From the NCBI RefSeq assembly GCF_000374465.1, contig NZ_KB894533.1, positions 79,231 to 143,230 on the forward strand: DNA of 64,000 bases. Reading direction: 5' to 3'. Made by a program: the position numbers and the translations under genes. Below, piece by piece: positions 54,697 to 63,563 of the stretch. Positions within the stretch are counted from its first letter, which is position 1, and each line of letters begins with the position of its first letter. This DNA comes from Ahrensia kielensis DSM 5890. Lineage in GTDB: Bacteria > Pseudomonadota > Alphaproteobacteria > Rhizobiales > Rhizobiaceae. The notes under the pieces were generated by a model. The model made no database searches, was not told the origin of the DNA, and saw nothing but the letters and a program-made list of their open reading frames with translations.

Positions 54697-56772
54697 CTAT
54701 CTGTTGATTTTGCTAAAGGGCTCTGGCCTGCCAAGCAGATATCCTTGAACTTCATCGCAATTGCTTTTTATCAAAAGATCAAGCTGTTCAGGTGTTTCCA
54801 CGCCTTCCGCTGTCACTTTCATGCCCATATTTGAAGCAAGGGAAAGAATTGACTTTACCAATGATTTGCTTCGTTCATCGCGGATCATTTGGTCAATGAA
54901 ATAGCGATCAATTTTGAGCTTGCTGAATGGATAACGCGTTAAATAACCCAATGAGGAATATCCCGCACCAAAGTCATCCAGTGAGAGGCCGACACCAAGT
55001 TCGCGAATACCTTCAAGGATTTTCAACGTATTTGAATTGTCCTCAATGAGGACGTCTTCAGTTATCTCAATTTCCAATTGTTCAGGCGCAAGATCATATT
55101 CTGCAAGCGCTTGCTGAATATCTTCGATCAAATTAGATTCGCGGAACTGTACCGGAGATACATTGACGGCGACGCGTGTATTATTATCTTTTCCGCCAAA
55201 ATCTCGCGCAGCTTGCTTAAGTGCCCAGCGCCCCATTTGAACAATAAGGCCTGTTTCTTCTGCCAAGGGTATGAAGTCGGCCGGTGATACCAGCCCTTTG
55301 GTTGGGTGCTGCCAACGCATTAATGCTTCATAGCCAGCAACGCTGCCAGTGCTTAGATTTTGCTGAACCTGATAATAAAGGACGAATTCATTCTTATCCA
55401 ATGCAGACATAAGGTCTTGTTCGAGAAGATATTTTGCCTTCGCGTTATATGCAAATTCAGGTTCAAATTCATAAACAGAACCGCGACTGTCGTCTTTCGC
55501 AGCGTATAGCGCAAGATCAGCGCCAACAAACATAGCCGATGCATCATTAAAGCCATCGGAGAAGTAACTGATGCCAACAGATGCATTCACGCGTAGTTTT
55601 GTTTTATCGATCAGAATTGGCTGTCTTGTCGCATCGCGCATGCGGGTTGCGATTTCTATTGCCTCGCTTTTGCAAGCGACCTCGACAATCGCGCCGAATT
55701 CATCGCCGCCAATGCGCGCAATCGTATCGCTTTTTCGAATAACTTTACCAAAGCGCCGCGCAACCCGTTTTAGAAGATTGTCTCCGAAACTATGACCATA
55801 GGTGTCGTTGACCGGTTTGAAGTGATCCAAATCAAGAAGGATGAGCGCCAATTCTTTTTGGCTATTATTTGAGTTCTTTTGCCAGTGCTTGAACTGTTTT
55901 GCGAGGTAATCGTCAAAGGCACGTCTGTTCTTTACGCCGGTGAGACTATCGGTCTCTGCCAGAACTCTCACTTCAGCTTCTTTTTGCTGGAGCTTTGTTT
56001 CACGCGCTCTGGCGTCCGTCACATCTGTGTAAGTGACAAACATCATGTCATGCGCATTGCGGCATTCAACGCGTATTGTCTTATCGTTAGCACGGGTTTC
56101 AGTTGAGAAACCTGTTTGTGAATCAAATGCATCGAGAATTTTCTGTACGTGCTCATCAACACTATCATAGTCGCCGCGTTCTGCGCGATATTTGACAAAC
56201 TCTATCCATGGCGTGCCGGTTTCGACGATTTCAGCAGGCAAATTCATCACGCTCAACATATGCTTGTTGGCGATGACGATGTTCTCGCGGTCATGTACGA
56301 GCAAGCCTTGTGCAATCGTTTCAACGGTTGTCTCTAAAACGGCTTTTTCGCGTGTTTCTTCGGTAATGTCGGTATAAGTGCTAATGCCAATGCCATCTTG
56401 ATATCGGCTATTAATACGATAAAAACGGCCATTGGGTGTCTTGCGTAACAGCACAAAATCTTCACCTGCCATGAGGCGCATGCGTATTGCGGCTAAGGTG
56501 AGTTCGGAATTTGGATAATAGTCTCCGCGTTTAACGCCGAACTTGATAAACTCTTCCAATGAGGAGCCCGGGCTGAGAAAATCTTCTGAGACGGATAGAA
56601 TTTCACAGACAGTCTTGTTGGCGAACAGAATATTTTCATGGTCAAAGACAATGACGCCTTGTTCCATGCGGTCAACAATGGTGTGGCAAAGGGCTGTTTG
56701 AAAATTATCCAAGCGTTTACGGCTAGGAAATGGCAATTTATCCTTTGATTGTAAACGCATAGACGTTTTCAT
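54697..56772 (-). CDS. PAS-PAS-GGDEF-EAL cyclic-di-GMP turnover protein
   Basis: A 691-residue cytoplasmic protein: two PAS_7-type domains (about residues 28-140 and 148-258), a GGDEF domain (about 270-430; RIGGDEFGAIVEV, active A-site intact) and an EAL domain (about 438-690; GYEALMRWQHP with E-A-L intact, EITEDVLIEDNS, DDFGAGYSSLGYLTRYP). Both synthesis and hydrolysis motifs look complete, so the net activity cannot be read from sequence. No membrane helices. PAS domains suggest sensing of redox or ligand. Transcribed away from the lrp gene. Confidence 0.93.
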   Translation of the reverse strand: MKTSMRLQSKDKLPFPSRKRLDNFQTALCHTIVDRMEQGVIVFDHENILFANKTVCEILSVSEDFLSPGSSLEEFIKFGVKRGDYYPNSELTLAAIRMRLMAGEDFVLLRKTPNGRFYRINSRYQDGIGISTYTDITEETREKAVLETTVETIAQGLLVHDRENIVIANKHMLSVMNLPAEIVETGTPWIEFVKYRAERGDYDSVDEHVQKILDAFDSQTGFSTETRANDKTIRVECRNAHDMMFVTYTDVTDARARETKLQQKEAEVRVLAETDSLTGVKNRRAFDDYLAKQFKHWQKNSNNSQKELALILLDLDHFKPVNDTYGHSFGDNLLKRVARRFGKVIRKSDTIARIGGDEFGAIVEVACKSEAIEIATRMRDATRQPILIDKTKLRVNASVGISYFSDGFNDASAMFVGADLALYAAKDDSRGSVYEFEPEFAYNAKAKYLLEQDLMSALDKNEFVLYYQVQQNLSTGSVAGYEALMRWQHPTKGLVSPADFIPLAEETGLIVQMGRWALKQAARDFGGKDNNTRVAVNVSPVQFRESNLIEDIQQALAEYDLAPEQLEIEITEDVLIEDNSNTLKILEGIRELGVGLSLDDFGAGYSSLGYLTRYPFSKLKIDRYFIDQMIRDERSKSLVKSILSLASNMGMKVTAEGVETPEQLDLLIKSNCDEVQGYLLGRPEPFSKINR

Positions 56773-57188
56773 GCATAGCCTCTCACTCTAGCGTGCGATT
56801 GGTACATAACCTCGAGGCCACCATCAGGGATAAGGCCTATGCATCAGCTGATGTCATGGCCAGCCTATTTCTCGCTAAACTTTTTATAGGTTCGTTTGCT
56901 CGAGTGAAAATAATGTTAAACTAATGTATTATTTCTCTGCTTTGGTTTCTATTCGATTAATTTAAAACTAAACCCATGCGTGTGCCGAATTGTAACAGCA
57001 TCCGAGAAGCTTGTGTTTTGCGGCTGTCTGCCTCTTCAATAAGATATATTATCGCAACGTTTTGACTCTGTAAAAACGGTATGCGGCAACTATGTTTCAA
57101 TATTCAGCAATGAAATAGGATAGTTTTAGTTGTGCGCTTTTTTTAAAAGTGTGTAGTGCTGGATAGTTGTCATAGGGGAGGGCAGTGT
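56773..57188. other. Divergent intergenic region between GGDEF-EAL and lrp genes
   Basis: 416 bases, AT-rich, holding promoters for both genes. I see AAAATAATGTTAAACTAATG near 56908-56928 but no consensus pair I would defend. No gene or RNA recognised. Confidence 0.4.
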
Positions 57189-57641
57189 ATGGATGAAGCC
57201 GATAAGCGTATTCTTAGAGTGTTGCAGAAGCAGCCTGAACTTACGATGCGGGAGCTGGGTGAAGCCACAGGGTTGAGCCATACGCCTTGCTGGCGCAGGC
57301 TCAAGCGGCTGCAAGAAGAAGGCTATATTACGGACAAGCGATATCTGCTCGATGCACAAAAAATGGGCTTCGATATTGTGGCGTTTTGCTTCGTGCGAAT
57401 GGCTTCACATAAACGCCATACGCTTGAGGAGTTTGAGCGGGCATCGAAGGATATTCCCGAAGTGGTTGAATGTTATACCACCGCAGGAGAATATGATTTT
57501 ATATTGAAAGTGCTGGCCCGCAGCATTCGTGATTACGAAGAGGCTGTTAAGCACAAGCTACTCCAGCTGCCGCATGTCTCGCTTATCAATACAAGTTTGA
57601 CGCTCAAAGAAGTGAAAAACACACCTGATGTTCCTGTTTGA
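57189..57641 (+). CDS. Lrp/AsnC-family transcriptional regulator
   Basis: A 150-residue regulator: N-terminal winged helix-turn-helix (MDEADKRILRVLQKQPELTMRELGEATGLSHTPCWRRLKRLQEEGYI) and C-terminal RAM/ligand domain (VVECYTTAGEYDFILKVLARSIRDYEEAVKHKLLQLP). GGGGAGG lies six bases before the ATG at 57189; a longer frame is ignored. Directly upstream of, and on the same strand as, the indolepyruvate oxidoreductase gene, so probably its regulator, sensing an amino acid. This is inference from context. Confidence 0.92.
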   Translation: MDEADKRILRVLQKQPELTMRELGEATGLSHTPCWRRLKRLQEEGYITDKRYLLDAQKMGFDIVAFCFVRMASHKRHTLEEFERASKDIPEVVECYTTAGEYDFILKVLARSIRDYEEAVKHKLLQLPHVSLINTSLTLKEVKNTPDVPV

Positions 57642-57820
57642 TTTTATATTGCGCTTTGATGGGCATGTCATATCTTTCGAGCAGATTGCGTAACAAAAAT
57701 TCCTTTTTTCTTGACTTTAAGGTACAGTGTTTCTGTTTCGCCCTATAAATTCACAATAATAGGGATGATGTTTCTGCCTAGTCGCCTTACTGTTTGATAT
57801 CAGAGTTGGAATTGAGCGCG

Positions 57821-57853
57821 GTCATTCGAACCGGTCCGAGCTCTTCCAATGAC
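57821..57853. promoter_or_regulatory. Inverted repeat before the indolepyruvate oxidoreductase gene
   Basis: GTCATT (57821-57826) and AATGAC (57848-57853), 21 bases apart, within the 239-base gap after lrp. A candidate site for the Lrp-type regulator, but short and unsupported by a second copy. Confidence 0.25.
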
Positions 57854-57880
57854 GGTCACTCAACATCGGGAGGATGAAGA

Positions 57881-60800
57881 TTGAGCGCGAAAATCACATT
57901 GAATGATAAATATACCGCAACGTCGGGGCGGGTGTTTCTGTCTGGAACGCAAGCATTGGTGCGCTTGCCCATGGTGCAAATGCGCCGTGACCGAGAAGCA
58001 GGGCTCAATACGGCAACTTTCATTTCTGGCTATCGTGGCTCACCGCTCGGCGGTTATGACCAGCAATTGGTGCGCGCAAAGAAATATTTGGACCCGCTTG
58101 ATATCACCTTTCAACCGGGCTTGAACGAAGACTTGGCCGCAGCATCAATCTGGGGATCGCAACAAGTTCATTTGTCACAGCAAGCTAACCGCGAAGGCGT
58201 GGTTGGCCTATGGTACGGCAAGGGTCCGGGCGTTGATCGTTCAGGCGATGCGTTCAAACATGGTAATGCAGCTGGCAGTTCAAAACATGGCGGCGTTTTG
58301 GCCTTTGCTGGCGATGACCATACGTGTAAATCCTCATCAATTCCGCACCAATCCGATCACGCATTTATATCTGCCGTGATGCCGATGCTTTATCCGTCCT
58401 CAATTCATGAATTTATTGAAATGGGGCTGTTTGGCATTGCTATGTCTCGTTATTCGGGGTGCTGGGTCGGCTATAAAGTGATCTCCGAGACCATTGAGAC
58501 AACCTCGGTCATTGATTTGGCGCAGGAGCAAACGCAGTTCGTTCTGCCAGAAGATTTCGAGATGCCAGAGGGCGGGCTTAATTTGCGCTGGCCTGATCCG
58601 CCGCTTGTGCAGGATCAACGCCTTCAGGAGCTGAAAGCCTATGCCGCGATTGCGTTTGCCCGTGCGAATGGCGTGAACAAAGTTACGATGGATACGCCTG
58701 AAGCCCGTTTTGGTATTGTTGCTTCTGGCAAAGCCTATGAGGATGTGGTTCAGGCGCTGATTGAATTGGGCATTGGACCTGAAGAGCGCAAAGCGATTGG
58801 TCTAAGGCTTTACAAAGTACGGATGCCTTGGCCGCTTGAACCGGTTGGTATTCGCGAATTTTCTCAAGGGCTTGAGGAAGTTCTGATCGTTGAAGAACGC
58901 CGCGAGCTGATTGAAAACCAGATTAAAGAACAGCTGTTTAATTGGCGCGCCGATGTGCGGCCTCGCATCATTGGTAAGTTCGATGAAAAGGACAAACCGT
59001 TCCTTTCTTTGTCCGCAGGTTTGACGGTTGGCTCAGTTGCGCGCGCAATCGCTGATAGAATTTTGAAAATGGGTTTGCCCGAAGGTTTGGCGGCCAGCAT
59101 TGAAACTAAATTACACGTTCTGGAGCATCGTCAATTTGAAGGTTTAAAGCATGTGGCTCCGGTGACGCGTTTGCCGCATTATTGTGCCGGATGCCCACAC
59201 AATACATCCACCCGCGTGCCTGAGGGCTCGAAAGCGATGGCGGGCATTGGCTGCCATTTTATGGTGCAATGGATGGACCGAAATACGGAAACTTTTTCTC
59301 ATATGGGTGCGGAAGGTGTGCCGTGGACAGCGATTGGCCGTTATACGGACGAGAAACACCGTTTCGTCAATTTGGGCGACGGCACATATTTCCATTCGGG
59401 CATATTGGCCGTTCGAGCATCAGTCGCGGCCAAGGCAAATATTACCTATAAGTTGCTTTATAATGATGCGGTTGCGATGACGGGCGGTCAGCCGCTTGAC
59501 GGGGAACTCTCGCCGCAGCAATTGGCGCATCAACTGCACAATGAACGTGTTGAAACGATCTATTTGTTATCTGACAAGCCGGAGCTTTATGAATCGAAAG
59601 ATTTGCCTGCTGGCGTGATTGTCAAACACCGTGACTATATTGATCAGGTCATGGTGGAGCTGCGTGAGGTTCCTGGTGTGACCGCTATTGTTTATGTTCA
59701 AACATGTGCAGCGGAATTACGCAGACGCCGTAAGCACAATGCTGCGCCAGATCCAGATGAGCGGTTATTCATCAATCCTAGCGTTTGTGAAGGGTGCGGC
59801 GATTGTTCAAAGCAATCAAACTGTATTGCTATCGAACCAAAGGAAACAGAGTTCGGCCGCAAACGTCAGATCAACCAGTCTGCGTGCAATAAGGATTATT
59901 CCTGCCTTAAAGGGTTCTGCCCTTCATTTGTAACCGTGCGTGGCAGCAAGAAGAAAAAGAACGCGCCGGCACAAATGCCTGATTTTTCTATTCTGCCTGA
60001 ACCAAAACTGCCGTCTATGGAAAAGCCTTGGAACATTGCTGTTACGGGTGTTGGCGGTACGGGCGTTTTAACGATTGGCGCGCTGATTGGTATGGCTGCA
60101 CATATTGAAGGCAAGAACCCTTTGATTATGGATATGGCTGGGCTTGCTCAAAAAGGCGGTGCTGTTCTTAGTCATATCCGCATTTCGCCAAAGGATTATC
60201 CGGTGCGTGCACCGCGCATTGCCAATGGTTGTGCCGATGTGATCATCGCAGCCGATGCTGTTGTTGCGGCCTCTAAAGAGGGCACGATCATTTGTGACCC
60301 TAAGCGCACCCACGGTATTCTTAATACCAAGGTTATTCCTGTTTCAGATTTTGTGCGGATGCGGGACTTTGATTTTAAGGCTGCTGAAATTCAGCGCACT
60401 GTTGGTGATACGGTGCGATCTAAAGATGACTTCCGTGATTTTTCTGACATCGCGGTTGCCGTCGCAGGCGATGAAATCGCGACCAATATTATGATGCTCG
60501 GTTATGCTTTTCAAAAAGGCCTCGTGCCGGTTGGCATTGACGCTTTGGAAGAGGCGATACGGCTGAACGGTATTGCAATTGATGCAAATATTATCGCTTT
60601 GAATTGGGGCCGACTGCTGGCTCATGATCCTGATTTTGTCATGTCAAAACTGCGCGACAAGTCACCTCAGATTGCTCAAGATGAGATGACACTTGATGCA
60701 CTGATTGAACATCGCGTAGCGCATCTGACAGCATATCAAAACAAAGATCTGGCAGAGCGTTATAAGCAGGTTGTTGCTAAGGTGCGCAGCGCGGCGCGTG

Positions 60801-61342
60801 ATATTAAAAACGGTGAAGCTCTCACACGCACGGTCGCCCAAAACTATTCGAAACTACTTTCCTATAAAGACGAATATGAGGTTGCACGGCTTTTCACTAC
60901 GCCGGAATTTAAAGCTGCGCTAGATGAGCAATTTGATGGTGATTATTGGATTTCGTTTAATCTAGCGCCGCCTGTGCTCAGTGGTACTGCGCCAAACGGG
61001 CGACCAAAGAAACGTGAATTTGGTCCGCTGACATTAAAGCTGTTCAGTCTTTTGACAAAAATGAAAGGCTTGCGCGGAACGCCCTTCGACCCATTTGGCC
61101 GGAGTGAAGAGCGTAAAGCGGAACGTGCTTTAATTACGCAATATGAGCAGGATATTGAACTGGTTTTGAATAAGCTTGATTCTGCGCCTGCACACATAGC
61201 GCTGGCTCTTTTATCATCGGTTGATCAGGTGCGGGGCTTTGGTCCTGTCAAAGATGAAGCGCGGGCAGCTCATGATAAGAGACGGCAAGACCTCTTGAAC
61301 CAGATCAATAAGCCTGAGATCAGCAAGATTGCGGCTGAATGA
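57881..61342 (+). CDS. Indolepyruvate ferredoxin oxidoreductase, fused alpha/beta (IorAB)
   Basis: A single 1153-residue 2-oxoacid:acceptor oxidoreductase that decarboxylates aryl-pyruvates from aromatic amino acids to acyl-CoA. N-terminal pyrimidine-binding part (FISGYRGSPLGGYDQQL); TPP-binding core (GIGCHFMVQWMDRNTETFSHMGAEG, NLGDGTYFHSG); ferredoxin-like Cys cluster near residues 633-676 (VCEGCGDCSKQSNCIAIE and CNKDYSCLKGFCPSF); C-terminal gamma-type domain (VTGVGGTGVLTIGALIG). The start is TTG at 57881 with GGGAGG before it; the ATG at 57874 is out of frame. In aerobes such fusions are common for aromatic amino-acid breakdown. Regulated probably by the upstream Lrp protein. Confidence 0.93.
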   Translation: MSAKITLNDKYTATSGRVFLSGTQALVRLPMVQMRRDREAGLNTATFISGYRGSPLGGYDQQLVRAKKYLDPLDITFQPGLNEDLAAASIWGSQQVHLSQQANREGVVGLWYGKGPGVDRSGDAFKHGNAAGSSKHGGVLAFAGDDHTCKSSSIPHQSDHAFISAVMPMLYPSSIHEFIEMGLFGIAMSRYSGCWVGYKVISETIETTSVIDLAQEQTQFVLPEDFEMPEGGLNLRWPDPPLVQDQRLQELKAYAAIAFARANGVNKVTMDTPEARFGIVASGKAYEDVVQALIELGIGPEERKAIGLRLYKVRMPWPLEPVGIREFSQGLEEVLIVEERRELIENQIKEQLFNWRADVRPRIIGKFDEKDKPFLSLSAGLTVGSVARAIADRILKMGLPEGLAASIETKLHVLEHRQFEGLKHVAPVTRLPHYCAGCPHNTSTRVPEGSKAMAGIGCHFMVQWMDRNTETFSHMGAEGVPWTAIGRYTDEKHRFVNLGDGTYFHSGILAVRASVAAKANITYKLLYNDAVAMTGGQPLDGELSPQQLAHQLHNERVETIYLLSDKPELYESKDLPAGVIVKHRDYIDQVMVELREVPGVTAIVYVQTCAAELRRRRKHNAAPDPDERLFINPSVCEGCGDCSKQSNCIAIEPKETEFGRKRQINQSACNKDYSCLKGFCPSFVTVRGSKKKKNAPAQMPDFSILPEPKLPSMEKPWNIAVTGVGGTGVLTIGALIGMAAHIEGKNPLIMDMAGLAQKGGAVLSHIRISPKDYPVRAPRIANGCADVIIAADAVVAASKEGTIICDPKRTHGILNTKVIPVSDFVRMRDFDFKAAEIQRTVGDTVRSKDDFRDFSDIAVAVAGDEIATNIMMLGYAFQKGLVPVGIDALEEAIRLNGIAIDANIIALNWGRLLAHDPDFVMSKLRDKSPQIAQDEMTLDALIEHRVAHLTAYQNKDLAERYKQVVAKVRSAARDIKNGEALTRTVAQNYSKLLSYKDEYEVARLFTTPEFKAALDEQFDGDYWISFNLAPPVLSGTAPNGRPKKREFGPLTLKLFSLLTKMKGLRGTPFDPFGRSEERKAERALITQYEQDIELVLNKLDSAPAHIALALLSSVDQVRGFGPVKDEARAAHDKRRQDLLNQINKPEISKIAAE

Positions 61343-61388
61343 TCTAGCCTCCACATTTTGCGTTCTGTGACCGCTTGTTTTTTAGAGT

Positions 61389-61428
61389 GCATCAACATCG
61401 ATTAATTCGGTGTTGATGCCTTTGTTTG
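61389..61428 (+). terminator. Intrinsic terminator after the oxidoreductase gene
   Basis: Stem GCATCAACATCG / CGGTGTTGATGC (61389-61419), 12 pairs with one G-T, loop of seven, then CTTTGTTTG. Lies between convergent genes. Confidence 0.8.
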
Positions 61429-61438
61429 TGGCTGATGC

Positions 61439-61846
61439 TTAAGAATGGGGAAAGCTATATGCACGACGCCGTTCAACTTTGAATAGCATGATAAGCGAAG
61501 CTGTCAGTAGAAGGGCAGCATTAAAAGGATGGTAGGCGAGGGTTACCGTGCCGCCAGCAGCCAACATAATCTGCACCAAATAGAGCACCAAAACTGCGCT
61601 TGCCCACCAGATGAACCCACGAAGATGAGGCACGGTTGCGGCATATGAAAACTGCAATAGAATTGGAATGCTTAAGAGTGCGCCAAACATTATGTGTGCA
61701 TCCCAAGTGGCTTGAGCGAATAATGCGTGGCCAGCAAGTAGGAACTGCACGCCAAGTCCCAGCGGTATAGCCAGACCAGAAACGATAAAGAGTTTTGGTG
61801 TGCCGCGCTTAGAAGCAACGAGCGTATCATGTAGTTTTTCAATCAT
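61439..61846 (-). CDS. Four-helix membrane protein, DUF6220-like
   Basis: A 135-residue protein with four hydrophobic helices (about residues 20-44, 50-70, 76-100, 108-126): LFIVSGLAIPLGLGVQFLLAGHALF, HIMFGALLSIPILLQFSYAAT and so on. Composition resembles small DUF6220-like/TMEM proteins; I cannot confirm a family. It starts four bases after the flavoprotein gene and so shares its message. A membrane partner for a quinone reductase is thinkable but not shown. Confidence 0.7.
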   Translation of the reverse strand: MIEKLHDTLVASKRGTPKLFIVSGLAIPLGLGVQFLLAGHALFAQATWDAHIMFGALLSIPILLQFSYAATVPHLRGFIWWASAVLVLYLVQIMLAAGGTVTLAYHPFNAALLLTASLIMLFKVERRRAYSFPHS

Positions 61847-61850
61847 AGCG

Positions 61851-62432
61851 TTACGCTGCCTCGCTGGTTGACGAGCCCGAGGTCGCTGAAATGAAATGTT
61901 CGATGGCGTTCACATAACCGAGCGCCGCATCCTCTAATTTAGACGGTTCTAATTTATCTGCAGTGAAAACCAGATAGGGAGAGTGCCATAGCAAACCGCA
62001 ACGATGTGCTGTTGCTTTCAGCGGTGTGAGCAATTCATCTATCGTATAACGGTTGGCACCATCACGTCCGTAAGCGCTTGAAGTATTGCCTGCTGTTGCT
62101 GCCACCATGAGCGGCGTGCCTTTAAGGTGATCGCCTTCAGCTTCTGCAAAGATATAATACATTCTTGTCAGAACAGCATCTTGCCATGCTTTGAGCAGTG
62201 CTGGTGTGGCGTACCACTGGATGGGAAATTGCAAAATGATCCGGTCAGCAGACAGCAGCATTTCTGCATCCGCGCCAGCATCTGTAAATATATCGATGAC
62301 ACCGCCGGGATAACGGGCCTGCATATCGACGACCTGAACGTCTTTAACCGTTTGCGCCGCCTTCGCGAGGCCTGCATTTGCTTTTGATTGTGATAAATCT
62401 CGATGGAAAAGTAAGATTAAGGTTCCGGGCAT
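61851..62432 (-). CDS. NAD(P)H-dependent oxidoreductase, flavodoxin-like fold (KefF/MdaB group)
   Basis: A 193-residue FMN/FAD enzyme reducing quinones in two-electron steps. LILLFHRDLSQSKANAGLAKAAQ at the start, FPIQWYATPALLKAWQDAVLTRMY in the middle (the KefF/NQO active-site loop) and YGRDGANRYTIDELLTPLKATAHRCGLLWHSPYLVF. Divergently transcribed from the LysR regulator (90-base gap), the usual layout for a regulated detoxification gene. Confidence 0.9.
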   Translation of the reverse strand: MPGTLILLFHRDLSQSKANAGLAKAAQTVKDVQVVDMQARYPGGVIDIFTDAGADAEMLLSADRIILQFPIQWYATPALLKAWQDAVLTRMYYIFAEAEGDHLKGTPLMVAATAGNTSSAYGRDGANRYTIDELLTPLKATAHRCGLLWHSPYLVFTADKLEPSKLEDAALGYVNAIEHFISATSGSSTSEAA

Positions 62433-62503
62433 TTCTAAACTCCAGTTGGTGTGTAGAACCCGATTTAAATGTTCTCAATAAATTATTCCAAATGATATTA
62501 GAT

Positions 62504-62512
62504 ATAGTCTAT
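62504..62512. promoter_or_regulatory. Candidate LysR-type site ATAG-T-CTAT
   Basis: A nine-base inverted repeat in the 90-base divergent gap, just before the LysR gene start. Location fits autoregulation; a single short repeat is weak support. Confidence 0.3.
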
Positions 62513-62522
62513 TATAGATTTC

Positions 62523-63428
62523 ATGAATTTAAGAAATGTAGATTTAAACCTTCTAATTGTGCTTGATGCTTTGCTTGATGAGGCACATGTGAGCCGTGCT
62601 GCGCTTCGCCTTAATATGACGCAACCCGCCGTTTCCAATGCTCTGCAACGCTGCCGCGATTTGTTTCGTGACCCGTTGCTCGAACGTGGTCGGGGTATCA
62701 TGTACCGCACGGCGAAAGCTGAAGCGCTCAGAGCGCCGCTCAAGTCGCTTCTTTTGGATGTGGTTGATTTGGTCGATCCGCCTACGGTTGATCTCAAAAA
62801 CATAAAACAGATCGTCCGCATCACCACATCAGACGATCCGGTTGCGATTATTGCTGGCCCACTTATCGCAGTGCTTAGCGTCACCGCGCCGGGGATTACT
62901 GTTGTTTTTAAACCTTGGCATGGCTCTGAAGCAACGCTTCAACAGCTCAGAGATGAAGACGCTGATCTGGCAATTTCTGTGTTTGAAAGCGATGTAGAAC
63001 ATATCGATACACATATATTGATCGAAGAGGATTATGTTGTTGCTATGCGTGCAGACCATCCTGCCGTACAAGGTTTCGGTTTGGATGTCTGGCTTGATTG
63101 GCCCCATATTCTTGTTTCAGGGCAGGGCGCGCTTCGCTCTCCGCTTGATAAAAAACTCGAAACAATGGGCCGCTCACGCAAGGTGGGTGTTGTTGTTCCA
63201 TCGTTTCAAATGATCCCGCGCATCCTTACTTCGTCAAACTTTATGGCGATGGTGCCGCGGCGCAGCCTTGCCCTTCATGGCCGGGAAGACATCGCAATAT
63301 TCGAGCCCCCTGTCGCTGTTAGTGGTTTTCCGCTGCATCTGGCATGGCACAAACGTCGGGAGAAAGATTTAGGCCTTCAGCATGTTGCGGAGACCATTAA
63401 AACTATCTTTGCCGCGTTAGGGGCTTAG
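62523..63428 (+). CDS. LysR-family transcriptional regulator
   Basis: A 301-residue regulator: N-terminal winged helix-turn-helix (MNLRNVDLNLLIVLDALLDEAHVSRAALRLNMTQPAVSNALQRCRDLFRDPLLERGRG) and C-terminal substrate-binding domain (PIAVLS to HKRREKDLGLQHVAETI). MNLRNVDLNLL-type N-terminus places it with NodD/PcpR-like members. It divides from the flavoprotein oxidoreductase gene and probably controls it. A quinone or aromatic effector would fit, by inference. Confidence 0.93.
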   Translation: MNLRNVDLNLLIVLDALLDEAHVSRAALRLNMTQPAVSNALQRCRDLFRDPLLERGRGIMYRTAKAEALRAPLKSLLLDVVDLVDPPTVDLKNIKQIVRITTSDDPVAIIAGPLIAVLSVTAPGITVVFKPWHGSEATLQQLRDEDADLAISVFESDVEHIDTHILIEEDYVVAMRADHPAVQGFGLDVWLDWPHILVSGQGALRSPLDKKLETMGRSRKVGVVVPSFQMIPRILTSSNFMAMVPRRSLALHGREDIAIFEPPVAVSGFPLHLAWHKRREKDLGLQHVAETIKTIFAALGA

Positions 63429-63563
63429 CTCTTTTGGGCCGGGTTATTTGCTTAAAGTGTCGCGCCGGATGTGCGGACGATATCGTGAATGGTTGTGCCC
63501 GATTCATTTTTATGCATGGTCACGAACAGCTTCACATTTAAGATATCGGATGCATTCACGATC

